Positions 1 to 8,713 are shown, numbered from the stretch's first letter. The stretch: 64,000 nt of DNA from Salinicoccus halitifaciens (GCF_021026095.1 NZ_JAJNCU010000002.1:186001-250000), one strand, 5' to 3'. The notes: a model not told the origin generated them from the letters alone. Numbers and translations are program-made.

Positions 1-1
1 A

Positions 2-265
2 GCCCCGGTGGAAGTGATGAATCAATTCAACAGGTGGTGCCGGCCGGGCGGGAAGATACTGCTGCTTGAACACGGGCTCAGCCGGTTCAGGGCGCTGCAG
101 CTGGTGCAGAAAGCGGTCGATCCCGTAACCATGAAATTGATCGGATGCCATCAGAAAAGGGATATATCAGCACTCGCCGGTGACTCGGAACTTCATCTCA
201 TACACCTTGAAAGACACATGTTCGGAGCTGTCTATCTGATCCGTGCCGAACCGCAAAAAAAATGA
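2..265 (+). CDS. class I SAM-dependent methyltransferase, C-terminal part
   Basis: The reading frame is already open at the left edge, so the true start and the SAM-binding N-terminal half lie outside the window. The visible end begins with a Pro-Gly-Gly turn followed by a hydrophobic strand ending LLLEHG, as in the fourth/fifth strand region of UbiE-like and related class I methyltransferases. It then has a basic helix and a terminal strand (HMFGAVYLIRAEP). The substrate cannot be told. No clear terminator follows the stop; a sigma-A promoter for the next gene starts 10 bp downstream. The family call rests on this short tail only. Confidence 0.6.
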   Translation, partial: APVEVMNQFNRWCRPGGKILLLEHGLSRFRALQLVQKAVDPVTMKLIGCHQKRDISALAGDSELHLIHLERHMFGAVYLIRAEPQKK

Positions 266-275
266 CGGTGACAAT

Positions 276-304
276 TTGACAGAAAATTTTTAATCATTTA
301 GAAT
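276..304 (+). promoter_or_regulatory. sigma-A promoter of fdhA
   Basis: TTGACA at 276-281 and TAGAAT at 299-304 are separated by exactly 17 bp. This near-consensus promoter sits about 90 bp upstream of the fdhA start. The leader between them contains short inverted repeats (AAGCTTTAGCTT near 350-361) of unknown meaning. Confidence 0.7.
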
Positions 305-393
305 GAGGTTTAGTAAGTCTTGTAAACGCATCCATGATTTTTGCTGCATGAAGCTTTAGCTTATCCGCATACTTATTTTCTAGGAGGTTTAAC

Positions 394-1608
394 ATGGCTG
401 GAAACCGTGGGGTAGTTTATACTGGAGCAGGTAGCGTTGAAGTAAGGGATATCGATTATCCGGATCTCGTACTCAGGGAAGGCCCTGGGGTACCGAAGGA
501 GAACGTCGGGCGTAAATGTGAACATGGGGTCGTCTTGAAAGTCATTACGACGAACATTTGCGGCAGTGACCAGCATATGGTCAGAGGAAGGACGACAGCA
601 CCTGAAGGACTTGTGCTCGGTCATGAGATTCTGGGTGAAGTCATCGAGGTCGGACGTGACGTGGAATTCGTCAAAAAAGGCGATATCGCCTCCGTACCTT
701 TCAACATCGCATGTGGCCGCTGTGTCATGTGCCGGGAGCAGAAAACACATATCTGTCTGAACACCAACCCGGAACGTGCCGGTGCGGCTTACGGCTATGT
801 GGATATGGGCGGCTGGGTCGGCGGCCAGTCCGAATATGTAATGGTGCCGTATGCTGACTTCCAGCTGCTGGTATTCCCGGACAGGGAAGTGGCGATGGAG
901 AAAGTATTGGATCTCACGATGCTTTCCGATATTTTCCCTACAGGATATCATGGCGCCTATTCAGCAGGCGTCAAGACCGGTTCTACAGTGTATATTGCAG
1001 GAGCCGGCCCGGTCGGACTCGCGGCAGCACACTCGGCGCAGCTTCTCGGTGCATCCCGTGTCATCGTCGGTGACCTGCAGGATGAGCGCCTCAAGCAGGC
1101 AGAAAGCTTCGGATGTGAAACGGTCAACGTTTCGAAGCATGACCGTTTGAGCGAGCAGATTGAAGATCTTCTTGGAGTGGACGAAGTGGACTGTGCCGTC
1201 GATGCAGTCGGATTCGAGGCATCAGGGCATGGTGCCGATGCCGGAGAACAGCCTGCAGCTGTGCTCAACAGTATCATGGATGTCACGACAGCAGGCGGTA
1301 AGCTTGGTATCCCGGGCCTCTATGTCACTGAGGATCCAGGAGCAGCGGATAAGGATGCGCAGCTCGGTACACTGAAAGTGCGTCTCGGTCTCGGCTGGGC
1401 CAAGGCACATACATTCGTTACAGGTCAGACACCTGCAATGAAATACAACCGTGACCTGATGAAGGCAATCCTTTCCGGCCGTGCAGACATTGCGAAAGCG
1501 GTCAACGCGACGGTCATCAGCCTTGATGAAGCGCCGGACGGATACAAAGATTTCGACAAGGGTGCAGCGAAGAAATTCGTCATCGACCCGCACGGTTCTC
1601 TGAAATAA
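394..1608 (+). CDS. fdhA: glutathione-independent formaldehyde dehydrogenase (zinc MDR family)
   Basis: This 404-residue zinc-dependent medium-chain dehydrogenase resembles Pseudomonas putida formaldehyde dehydrogenase/dismutase, which oxidises formaldehyde to formate with NAD and no glutathione. Visible features are the catalytic zinc ligands C56 and H77-E78, the structural zinc cysteines C107, C110, C113 and C121, and the Rossmann loop GAGPVG at 203-208. The long insertion around residues 310-350 is typical of this subgroup and absent from ordinary alcohol dehydrogenases. AGGAGG lies 7 bp before the ATG. It has its own promoter and a strong terminator, so it is monocistronic. Role: detoxification of formaldehyde and perhaps other short aldehydes. 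Confidence 0.88.
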   Translation: MAGNRGVVYTGAGSVEVRDIDYPDLVLREGPGVPKENVGRKCEHGVVLKVITTNICGSDQHMVRGRTTAPEGLVLGHEILGEVIEVGRDVEFVKKGDIASVPFNIACGRCVMCREQKTHICLNTNPERAGAAYGYVDMGGWVGGQSEYVMVPYADFQLLVFPDREVAMEKVLDLTMLSDIFPTGYHGAYSAGVKTGSTVYIAGAGPVGLAAAHSAQLLGASRVIVGDLQDERLKQAESFGCETVNVSKHDRLSEQIEDLLGVDEVDCAVDAVGFEASGHGADAGEQPAAVLNSIMDVTTAGGKLGIPGLYVTEDPGAADKDAQLGTLKVRLGLGWAKAHTFVTGQTPAMKYNRDLMKAILSGRADIAKAVNATVISLDEAPDGYKDFDKGAAKKFVIDPHGSLK

Positions 1609-1630
1609 AACCTTATATGAATTTATTAGA

Positions 1631-1659
1631 ATCCGGGACGGGGCGTCCCGGATTTTTTT
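1631..1659 (+). terminator. intrinsic terminator of fdhA
   Basis: A perfect 10-bp stem (ATCCGGGACG at 1631-1640 with CGTCCCGGAT at 1644-1653) has a GGG loop and is followed by a T7 run. Confidence 0.9.
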
Positions 1660-1683
1660 GTGCCGGCTATCTGGAGGGGGCCT

Positions 1684-2230
1684 GGCTGTTTAGATAGTCT
1701 TAATAATCCGGCTAACTGAACACTTGGAGGTCCTTGCCGTTTAGATAGCCTTAAAAATTCAGCTATCTGAACACTTGAAGGCCCTTGCCGTTTAGATAGT
1801 CTTAGAAATCCGGATATCTAAACGCTTGGAGGTCCTTGCCGTTTAGATAGCCTTAATAATCCGGTTATCTGAACACTTGAAGGCCCTAGCCGTTTAGTTA
1901 GTCTCAAAAATCCGGCTAACTGAACGCTTGAAGGCCCTTGCCGTTTAGATAGCCTTAATAGTCCAGCTATCTGAACACTTGGAGGCCCTTGCCGTTTAGA
2001 TAGCCTTAATAGTCCAGCTATCTGAACACTTGGAGGTCATAGCCGTTTAGATAGCCTTAATAATCCGGCTAACTGAACACTTGAAGGTCCTTGCTGTTTA
2101 GATAGTCTTAATAACCCAGCTATCTAAACGCTTGAAGGCCCTAGCCGTTTAGATAACCTCAAAAATCCGGCTATCTAAACACTTGAAGGCCCTAGCCGTT
2201 TAGATAATCTTAAAAATCCTCCCATCTGCA
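1684..2230. repeat. tandem array of eleven 51-bp hairpin units (GTTTAG family, array A)
   Basis: Units start at 1688, 1739, 1790, 1841, 1892, 1943, 1994, 2045, 2096, 2147 and 2198, an exact 51-bp step; the last is degenerate. Each unit has a left arm GTTTAGATAG, an A/T-rich loop with CTTAA, a right arm such as CTATCTGAAC, and a linker reading roughly ACTTGAAGGCCCTTGCC. The unit at 1892 has GTTAG on the left and CTAAC on the right, so both arms changed together. Units 1 and 8 carry only the right-arm change. The array fills the space between the fdhA terminator and the terminator of the convergent gene, and contains no credible gene. The same family recurs at 36318-36658. Confidence 0.95.
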
Positions 2231-2254
2231 CAGCATCCCCGTCCCCAGACAAAC

Positions 2255-2276
2255 AAAAAAGCGGCCGGGGCCGCTT
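2255..2276 (-). terminator. intrinsic terminator of the acidic exported protein gene
   Basis: Read on the minus strand, AGCGGCC-GG-GGCCGCT (2260-2275) is followed by a T run (A run at 2255-2260 on the plus strand). Confidence 0.8.
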
Positions 2277-2279
2277 CAA

Positions 2280-3056
2280 TCATGATTCACTGATCAAATA
2301 ATCATATATGTTCCGGGTGACTTCATTTTCAACTGCCGGAGCCATCACTTCTTCGTCTTCATCATAAGAATCTTCGACCCGCACATCCTGATTGTCGATA
2401 TAGTAATAGTCGTTTCCGGCGAAGTAGGCCTCATCTTCCGAGAGGACGGATTCTAAATCACTGCTTGGATCCACATTCGGGTTGCCGAGCAGGAAAACAA
2501 CTTTATCGTTATCGTAGACGTTTCTGTAGGCGACGCTGAGTGCCTCCAGGTCGCGTTCCACGCCGTCATCGTAGTCCCGGATCTGCAGCGCATCGATGAT
2601 GACCGCATCACTGTTTTCATTGACGCCCACCTCACTCAGTTCCGTAGTGTTCGCATCAAGCGTGAGCCTGTTGAACTGGATCGTCTCCGTCCCGAATTCA
2701 TCCTCCAGATTCTCCGTGAAATCATCACTGTAATAGTCCGGGAGGAGCACATCGATGATCAAGGCCTCATTGTTTTCGACCGCTTCTTCATGCAGTTCAT
2801 CCAAACTTTCCTGGTTGAAAGCAACTTCAGGATCGGACTCTTCTGCAGCCGCTTCTTCATGTTCGGTCTCTTCGGCGCTTCCACTGTCATCTTCCGGAGC
2901 CTCTTCCTGCTCTTCTGCATCATCTCCGGCGATGTCTTCTGCGGGTTCCGCCTCATCCATTGAGTCCGACTGTTCTGCGGACGGCCCTGCCATAAAATTG
3001 ACATACAGCCCGCCGGCAAATAGAATTAAAGCAACAACCAATAATATTTTCTTCAT
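2280..3056 (-). CDS. acidic exported protein, possibly SGNH-hydrolase-like
   Basis: The 258-residue product starts with a short signal/anchor (MKKILLVVALILFAGGLYVNF). A linker almost entirely of Asp, Glu, Ala and Ser runs to about residue 75, followed by a folded domain rich in Asp, Glu and Tyr. In the domain, segments such as AVIIDALQIRDYDDGV and VVFLLGNPNVDP recall the strand-and-loop pattern of secreted SGNH/GDSL-like proteins, but I cannot identify a catalytic Ser-Asp-His set. There is no lipobox Cys, so it is either secreted or N-terminally anchored. AGGAGG lies 3-10 bp before the ATG. The extreme acidity fits a cell-surface protein of a salt-tolerant organism. Function unknown. Confidence 0.6.
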   Translation of the reverse strand: MKKILLVVALILFAGGLYVNFMAGPSAEQSDSMDEAEPAEDIAGDDAEEQEEAPEDDSGSAEETEHEEAAAEESDPEVAFNQESLDELHEEAVENNEALIIDVLLPDYYSDDFTENLEDEFGTETIQFNRLTLDANTTELSEVGVNENSDAVIIDALQIRDYDDGVERDLEALSVAYRNVYDNDKVVFLLGNPNVDPSSDLESVLSEDEAYFAGNDYYYIDNQDVRVEDSYDEDEEVMAPAVENEVTRNIYDYLISES

Positions 3057-3182
3057 GAGGTCCTCCTGGAATGTGTGTATATTATTCTGATGTTTCTGTG
3101 ATATAATATGTAAAATAAAGAGATATCATACTATATTATACACAAAATGATTTTGATTGATAATATATAAGGATGAATATAT

Positions 3183-3692
3183 ATGCTTACTATGAATGAA
3201 TATTATAATATAACAAAACACCATTACATGGAAGCATCGATGGAGATGCTGGATCATTTCAGGGAAAACGTCATCGAAGTTCATCACATAGGTTCTACAA
3301 GCATCAAGGAAGTAAAAGGTTTCAACGATATCGATGTCCTTGTCATCCTTAAAACAATCACGGATACGTCCGAACTTAAGGAGATTCTGGTCGCTGAAGG
3401 TTATGAAATCATCGAGGATTTCAATCAGTATTTCAGTGATGAGATGGTGGCGCGGGGAAAATTCGGCGAGTTCAATGTGAACTTCATCTTTACGCCGCGC
3501 GGACTCAATAAGAAGTCCCAGATCCTCGTCTGCAAAGAACTGCTCACACAGAACGAAGGGTATCTTAAAAGCTTTCAAACTTTAAAAAAACGATACGAAG
3601 AAAAGAAGATAAATGAAGAACAATACCAAAAAGAAAAGAAGCAGTTTTTTTCCAACCTGCTGGAAAGTGCTGCAGATTTAAAAGGTGTTTAG
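3183..3692 (+). CDS. GrpB family (UPF0157) nucleotidyltransferase-like protein
   Basis: This 169-residue protein has the family signature HHIGSTS at residues 34-40, followed by the acidic pair in NDID (48-51). Together these form the metal and nucleotide-binding motif of the GrpB/UPF0157 branch of the nucleotidyltransferase fold. The C-terminal third is a Lys/Glu-rich helix. The biochemical role of the family is not settled; some members are fused to CoaE-like kinases, which is not the case here. The start is placed at the ATG after AAGGATGAAT. The gene stands alone and its upstream region is AT-rich. Confidence 0.8.
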   Translation: MLTMNEYYNITKHHYMEASMEMLDHFRENVIEVHHIGSTSIKEVKGFNDIDVLVILKTITDTSELKEILVAEGYEIIEDFNQYFSDEMVARGKFGEFNVNFIFTPRGLNKKSQILVCKELLTQNEGYLKSFQTLKKRYEEKKINEEQYQKEKKQFFSNLLESAADLKGV

Positions 3693-3787
3693 TTCCCGCC
3701 GGCATGCCGACCGGTTTTATCGAAGGTGATATTTCTTTCAACAACAGGACCTGGATCACTTTATTCTAAAACGAGTAGGAGAAAGAA

Positions 3788-4705
3788 ATGAAAACTGCGA
3801 GGATAATCTATAATCCGACATCAGGTCGGGAAACTTTCAAAAACGAGCTGCCCGATGTCCTCATACAGCTGGAAAGAAGCGGGTATATCGCGAGCGCGCA
3901 CGCGACGACGCGTGCAGGGGATGCGACGGAGGCGGCACGGGCCGCATGTGACCTCGGCTTCGATCTGATTATCGCGGTCGGCGGGGACGGCACGGTCAGC
4001 GAAGTGCTGAACGGCATCGCCGACTTCGAGGCGCGCCCGCATCTCGGCATCATACCGATGGGGACCGTGAACGATTTCGCCTCCGCTTTGTATATCCCAA
4101 GCGATATCAAATCCGCTGTGGAGACGATCATCAACGGCCGGACGATGTTCGTCGACATCGGCCAGATGAACAACAAATATTTCATGAATATCGCAGGCGG
4201 CGGCAAAATCACCGAAGTCTCCTACGAGGCGCCGAGCAAGCTGAAGGCAATCCTCGGCCCGTTGGCGTACTATATCAAGGGGATTGAAATACTGCCCCAG
4301 ATCACAAGCACGAACATCCGCATCGAATACGATGAAAATGTATTCGAAGGGGAAGTCATGCTGTTTTTGATCGGACTCACGAACTCCATCGGCGGTTTCG
4401 ACAAGCTGGTGCCGAACGCGAAGTTCAATGACGGCAAGTTCTCCCTGCTCATCGTAGAAGATGTGAGCCTGGTTGAACTGGCGCGGATCATGACGATGGC
4501 GGCACGGGGCGAGCACCTCAACCATGAAAAGGTGCATTACGCGAAAGCACGCGACATCAGGGTGTCTTCCTATGATGAAGTGCAGCTGAACCTGGATGGG
4601 GAATTCGGCGGGCTTCTGCCTGCGCGTTTTGTCAATCATCAGCAGCATATCGCGATCCGTGTGCCCGATGAATTTTATGAAGAACATATGCATGATGGAA
4701 TGTAA
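3788..4705 (+). CDS. dgkB: diacylglycerol kinase (DgkB-type lipid kinase)
   Basis: This soluble lipid kinase of the YegS/DgkB family (305 residues, usual length about 315) phosphorylates diacylglycerol so that it re-enters phospholipid synthesis after lipoteichoic acid polymerisation. The nucleotide-binding GGDGT is at 65-69 and the second conserved loop GTVNDFA at 92-98. The C-terminal beta-sandwich carries the conserved DGEFG element (NLDGEFGGLLP). In staphylococci dgkB lies directly before the 23S rRNA methyltransferase gene; here a 5'-nucleotidase gene has come between them, which supports the assignment. An AGGAG site precedes the ATG. Confidence 0.9.
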   Translation: MKTARIIYNPTSGRETFKNELPDVLIQLERSGYIASAHATTRAGDATEAARAACDLGFDLIIAVGGDGTVSEVLNGIADFEARPHLGIIPMGTVNDFASALYIPSDIKSAVETIINGRTMFVDIGQMNNKYFMNIAGGGKITEVSYEAPSKLKAILGPLAYYIKGIEILPQITSTNIRIEYDENVFEGEVMLFLIGLTNSIGGFDKLVPNAKFNDGKFSLLIVEDVSLVELARIMTMAARGEHLNHEKVHYAKARDIRVSSYDEVQLNLDGEFGGLLPARFVNHQQHIAIRVPDEFYEEHMHDGM

Positions 4706-4711
4706 CGGCAG

Positions 4712-4736
4712 CACAGTGGGGACCCACTGTGTTCTT
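4712..4736 (+). terminator. weak terminator or attenuator after dgkB
   Basis: CACAGTGGG-GA-CCCACTGTG (4712-4731) is a perfect 9-bp stem followed by TTCTTT. The tail is weak, so some readthrough into the nucleotidase gene is likely. Confidence 0.6.
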
Positions 4737-4761
4737 TAGTCTTTAACCACAGGAGGTCAAC

Positions 4762-6528
4762 ATGAAGCTGACTATTTTTGCAACTTCGGATGTCCATGGG
4801 GCAATCTACCCCTACAATTACTTCGACCATAAACCCACAGGCCAGGGCCTGCTGGTCCTGAGATCATATATAGAGCAGTATAAAAAAGAGCATCCGGATG
4901 AAATCGTCATCACGGTGGACAACGGGGACCTGCTCCAGGGGGACGTCTGGAGCGATTATGACGTCGAACACCCCGAAGACCCGCTGATCGCGGATCAGTT
5001 GAATGAAATGTATGACGTCATCGGGCTCGGCAACCATGAATTCAACTTCGGCCTGGAGTATCTGGATGCCGTCTACAGCAAAGTAAAAACACCGCTCATC
5101 AATTCCAACATCGAATTCCTCGACTCGCCGCTCAGTGACAAAATCAAAAAGAATGTGATACTCGATTATGATACGCCGGAAGGGGCGCTCAGGATCGGGT
5201 TTGTGAGTGCGGTTCCGACGCAGATCATGAAGTGGGACAAGCAGAACCTTGAAGGCAGGGTCGACGTTGATCCGATGCAGGACTCGATCGACCGCGAAGT
5301 CGCCGCACTGAAGGCGGAAGGTGCGGATATGGTGATACTGCTGTCGCACTCGGGGATGAGCCGTGCGAAGGATGACCTTGAGAAGTTCGGGGAAAACCAG
5401 ACGCTCCTCATGACGTTCCTGAAGGATATCGACGGGATCGTCTTCGGTCATACGCATGAACTCTTCCCGCATGACAGCTATGAAATCGATGTAAGCACAC
5501 TCGATATCGTCAAAGGGACGGTGAACGGTGTGCCGATGGTCCAGCCAGACGTTTCGGCGAGCCATCTCGGCAAACTGTCATTTGAAATCGATATGAAGGA
5601 CGAGTTCACCATCACCGATTCTAAGGCGCAGCTGATCGAGGCTGCGAAGATCACGCCTTCTGTCCGGCTGCTCGAAAAGTATGAAGGGCACCACAGGAAA
5701 GTGCTCAAATTCCTGAGCACCGAATTCGGTGAGATAGAGACGGCCTGGCATTCGTATTTTTCAAGGGTCGCCCCGTCCTATTCCGTGCAGGCGGTGGCCG
5801 AGGCGGTGAAGCATCATACACATGAAATCAAGGAAGAAATAAACCTCCCGGACCTGCCGGTGCTTGCTTTTGCGTCCGCGGTGAAGTCGGGGCGGGACGG
5901 CCCGGATGATTATACCGTCATCGATGCCGGCCCGTTCACACTGAGCGATGCGATCGATCTTTACAAACATGCGAACAGCTTCATGATCATCAAAGTGGAC
6001 GGGCGGACTTTGAAGGAATGGCTCGAGTGGAGCGCTTCCCAGTTCACGTCACCGGACGATGACAACCTTCTCCATCCGAACCGCTCCCGGGAAGGCTTCC
6101 CGGGTTACAACTTCGACTTGTTCATCGACCTTGACTATACGATCGACATCAGCCGCCCGCCGCGCTACAGCAGTGCAGCGAAGCAGATCAGCGATTCTGA
6201 ACGGATCACCGCCATGTCCTATGAAGGCAGGACAATCGCACCGGACGATGAATTCATCATCCCCGCACACAACTACCGGGTCTCATATACGCCGTTCCTG
6301 CGGGAGCGTGAAGTGCTCCACGCATCGGACCAGTCGATACGGGACCTCGTAATTAAATATATGAAGGAAGAACCTGACTTCAAGCTTAAAAATCCAATCA
6401 CCATCATACCCGGAGGCAGGTATCACTTCATTTCCGCGACGAAGGCGCAGGAGTACATCAAGGATGAGCCGATCAGGCATATCCGGGAAATCGATGATGG
6501 ATTCAGTTGGTACGAAATTGAAATGTAA
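4762..6528 (+). CDS. cytoplasmic bifunctional 5'-nucleotidase / UDP-sugar hydrolase-type metallophosphoesterase
   Basis: The 588 residues comprise an N-terminal calcineurin-like metallophosphoesterase domain (D10-x-H12, NGD around 55-57, GNHE at 90-93, SHSG near 195-198, GHTH at 229-232) and a C-terminal 5'-nucleotidase domain holding the substrate-binding region (about 350-560). It hydrolyses 5'-nucleotides, cyclic nucleotides or nucleotide sugars. Unlike YfkN/UshA relatives it has no signal peptide: the ATG runs straight into the first catalytic strand, so it should act in the cytoplasm. AGGAGG lies 5 bp before the ATG. It ends 12 bp before rlmD, so the two are probably co-transcribed. Confidence 0.85.
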   Translation: MKLTIFATSDVHGAIYPYNYFDHKPTGQGLLVLRSYIEQYKKEHPDEIVITVDNGDLLQGDVWSDYDVEHPEDPLIADQLNEMYDVIGLGNHEFNFGLEYLDAVYSKVKTPLINSNIEFLDSPLSDKIKKNVILDYDTPEGALRIGFVSAVPTQIMKWDKQNLEGRVDVDPMQDSIDREVAALKAEGADMVILLSHSGMSRAKDDLEKFGENQTLLMTFLKDIDGIVFGHTHELFPHDSYEIDVSTLDIVKGTVNGVPMVQPDVSASHLGKLSFEIDMKDEFTITDSKAQLIEAAKITPSVRLLEKYEGHHRKVLKFLSTEFGEIETAWHSYFSRVAPSYSVQAVAEAVKHHTHEIKEEINLPDLPVLAFASAVKSGRDGPDDYTVIDAGPFTLSDAIDLYKHANSFMIIKVDGRTLKEWLEWSASQFTSPDDDNLLHPNRSREGFPGYNFDLFIDLDYTIDISRPPRYSSAAKQISDSERITAMSYEGRTIAPDDEFIIPAHNYRVSYTPFLREREVLHASDQSIRDLVIKYMKEEPDFKLKNPITIIPGGRYHFISATKAQEYIKDEPIRHIREIDDGFSWYEIEM

Positions 6529-6540
6529 GAGGGATAATAA

Positions 6541-7905
6541 ATGACGCAATCTGTGACGAAGAACAGTTATTATACAAGTACGGTCGAGGATTACACCCAT
6601 CAGGGACTCGGCGTGGTTAAAATCGACGGTTATCCGGTCTTCATACAGGACGTATTGAAAGATGAAAAGATAGAATTCAAAGTGATCAAGACGAATAAAA
6701 AGTTCGGTTTCGGCAGGATGATCAAGGTCATCGAACCATCCAATGAACGCATCATCCCGCCGTGCGAATACTACTACCAGTGCGGCGGCTGCCAGATTCA
6801 GCCTTTGAGCTATGCCGAACAGAAAGGGTTCAAGAAAGGCGCGGTCGAAGCGGACATCAACCGCCAGGCCCGCCTCGGCGTCGATATCCATGACACGATC
6901 GGCATGGAACAGCCGCTTTATTACCGGAACAAGTCACAGATGCCAGTTCAGAAAGTGGACGGCGAAATCAGGATCGGGCTCTACAGGCCGAGGAGCCATG
7001 ATGTGATCGACATCAAACACTGTTACATCCAAAAGGATATCCATAACGACATCATGAATGAAGTACGGGAGCTCCTTAAGACGTTCGAGATCTCTATTTA
7101 CGATGAAAATAAGCATAAGGGACTGCTGCGCCATCTGATCATCCGTTCGAATCATGATGATTCCGAAGTGCAGGTGGGCTTCATCACGAACGGCCGTAAA
7201 AATCCGTTCAGCGGCATCATCCAGATTCTTGTGGAAAAATTCCCAATGATCACAAGCGTCGTGCAGAACTTCAATATGGATAAGACCAATGTGATCTACG
7301 GTTCAGAAACAAAAGTGCTCTACGGCAGTGAATACATCACCGATGAGCTGCTTGGCAAAAAGTTCAAAATACGTGCCCGCTCGTTCTATCAGGTGAACCA
7401 TGAGCAGACTGAAAAGCTGTACACCGAGGCATTGAAGCTCGCAGACTTGAAAGGCGATGAGACCATCGTCGACACATACTGCGGCATCGGCACCATCGGC
7501 CAGGTCGCGGCGGATCATGTAAAGAAACTCATCGGCATCGAAGTCGTCGACTCTGCGGTTGAAGATGCGAGGGAGAATGCGCAGCTGAACGGCATCAAAA
7601 ATGCCGAATACCATCTCGGCAAGTCTGAAGAAGTGATGAAGCGGCTCGTCGCCGACGGCGTCCAGCCCGATGTCGTATTCGTCGACCCGCCGAGGAAAGG
7701 CTGCCATGAAGACTTCCTTCAGAGCCTGATCGACGTGTCACCTGAAAAAATCGTCTATATATCATGCAACCCGAGCACGCTGCAGCGGGACTTGAAGATA
7801 TTGAGCGGAGAGGGCGGATATAAGGTGAGCCCCGTCACACCCGTCGACCTGTTCCCGCAGACGAACCATATTGAAGCGGTGACTGTGCTCACGAAAAACG
7901 AGTAG
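6541..7905 (+). CDS. rlmD: 23S rRNA (uracil-C5)-methyltransferase RlmD/RlmCD
   Basis: This RumA-type enzyme (454 residues) makes m5U in 23S rRNA; Gram-positive orthologues are reported to modify both U747 and U1939. An N-terminal TRAM domain (about 1-65) is followed by the 4Fe-4S cysteines C75, C81, C84 and C161. The SAM-binding region has DTYCGIGTIG. The FVDPPRKGC motif and the catalytic cysteine, about C409 in SCNPSTLQRD, complete the active site. The downstream GNAT gene begins at the stop codon, so the genes form one operon with the nucleotidase, the acetyltransferase and the YwqK-like protein. Confidence 0.93.
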   Translation: MTQSVTKNSYYTSTVEDYTHQGLGVVKIDGYPVFIQDVLKDEKIEFKVIKTNKKFGFGRMIKVIEPSNERIIPPCEYYYQCGGCQIQPLSYAEQKGFKKGAVEADINRQARLGVDIHDTIGMEQPLYYRNKSQMPVQKVDGEIRIGLYRPRSHDVIDIKHCYIQKDIHNDIMNEVRELLKTFEISIYDENKHKGLLRHLIIRSNHDDSEVQVGFITNGRKNPFSGIIQILVEKFPMITSVVQNFNMDKTNVIYGSETKVLYGSEYITDELLGKKFKIRARSFYQVNHEQTEKLYTEALKLADLKGDETIVDTYCGIGTIGQVAADHVKKLIGIEVVDSAVEDARENAQLNGIKNAEYHLGKSEEVMKRLVADGVQPDVVFVDPPRKGCHEDFLQSLIDVSPEKIVYISCNPSTLQRDLKILSGEGGYKVSPVTPVDLFPQTNHIEAVTVLTKNE

Positions 7906-7914
7906 GTGATGCGT

Positions 7915-8454
7915 ATGGAAATCATGGATATGGCCAAACTGAATGACTCACAGCTGAACCAGGCTGCAGAGATCTTGACGGACACTTTGAATATCGGCTA
8001 TCCGACACTTAAAGACGCCATGGAAGAAATAAAAGAACTCCTCATCCCTGAAAACACGCTGCTCGCTGCTGTGGAAGGGGACGAAGTCCTGGGATGGGGC
8101 GGTATTCTTGCGCCTGAATACGACGGTAATGTCTTTGAGCTTCATCCGCTGGCTGTTAGTGAAAAACATCAGGACAAAGGAACCGGCCGTGCAATCGTCG
8201 AAGCACTGGAAAAAGCCGCAAGGGAACAGGGCGGACTCACCATCTGGCTTGGTGCGGATGATGAGGGTGAAGAAGGAGAGACCTCTCTGGCAGATGCCGA
8301 TTTGTATGACGACCTGCCGTCAAAACTTGCAGAGTTCGACCCCGGCACGCATCAGGCAGGGTTTTATGTGAAGATGGGCTATAAGATCATCGGCGTCATG
8401 CCGGATGCGAACGGGCCGGGCAGACCGGATATTTTCTTCGGTAAGAAGTTGTGA
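7915..8454 (+). CDS. GNAT acetyltransferase, aminoglycoside 6'-N-acetyltransferase-like
   Basis: The 179-residue GNAT fold has the acetyl-CoA loop in SEKHQDKGTGRAIVEAL. The ending GPGRPDIFFGKKL, together with the acidic EEGETSLADADLYDDL segment, is characteristic of AAC(6')-type enzymes, although many chromosomal homologues do not modify drugs. I place the start at the third possible codon (7915), because AGGTG ends 6 bp before it; GTG at 7906 and ATG at 7909 are alternatives that lack a ribosome site. The gene follows rlmD without a gap. Substrate unknown. Confidence 0.75.
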   Translation: MEIMDMAKLNDSQLNQAAEILTDTLNIGYPTLKDAMEEIKELLIPENTLLAAVEGDEVLGWGGILAPEYDGNVFELHPLAVSEKHQDKGTGRAIVEALEKAAREQGGLTIWLGADDEGEEGETSLADADLYDDLPSKLAEFDPGTHQAGFYVKMGYKIIGVMPDANGPGRPDIFFGKKL

Positions 8455-8467
8455 AGGAGGATGGGAC

Positions 8468-8713
8468 ATGGTCAAAAAGAAGAAATCAGAAGTGATCGAC
8501 GGCTATACGATCAAGTATCATGCGGACGGCAACTCAATATGGTCGAAGGGGAAGATCATTGACGGCCAGCCGGACGGTTACTGGGAGTGGTACAGGGTGG
8601 ACGGCACAATCAAACGCTCAGGGCATTTTGAAGAAGGTGAACCCGTCGGTGAGTGGATCACTTATGACAGTAAAGGTGAACAGTACAAGACGACGAACCG
8701 GGACAAGAAGTGA
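8468..8713 (+). CDS. small YwqK-family protein with MORN-variant repeats
   Basis: This 81-residue soluble protein contains two MORN_2-like repeats: GYTIKYHADGNSIWSKG and GYWEWYRVDGTIKRSG, then GEWITYDSKGEQYK. Such proteins are often annotated as YwqK-family antitoxins, but no toxin gene is adjacent here, so that label should be treated with care. A long purine run (GAAGGAGG) lies 8 bp before the ATG and overlaps the stop of the acetyltransferase gene, so translation is probably coupled. Confidence 0.7.
   Translation: MVKKKKSEVIDGYTIKYHADGNSIWSKGKIIDGQPDGYWEWYRVDGTIKRSGHFEEGEPVGEWITYDSKGEQYKTTNRDKK

Noticed and set aside
1684-2230. CRISPR array
   Set aside because: Repeat and intervening sequence are both conserved from unit to unit, so there are no unique spacers, and no cas gene is in the window. 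The same holds for the arrays at 12097, 18424, 29685 and 36318.
2755-3090. Serine-rich plus-strand protein opposite the acidic exported protein
   Set aside because: Ser/Ala runs are the complement of the GA-rich codons of the acidic linker; no ribosome site.
3821-4714. Long antisense frame opposite dgkB
   Set aside because: The protein has no recognisable domain, and the plus-strand frame encodes an unmistakable lipid kinase.
8468-8713. Toxin-antitoxin module
   Set aside because: The YwqK-like protein is often labelled an antitoxin, but its neighbours are a GNAT enzyme and a terminator, with no toxin candidate.
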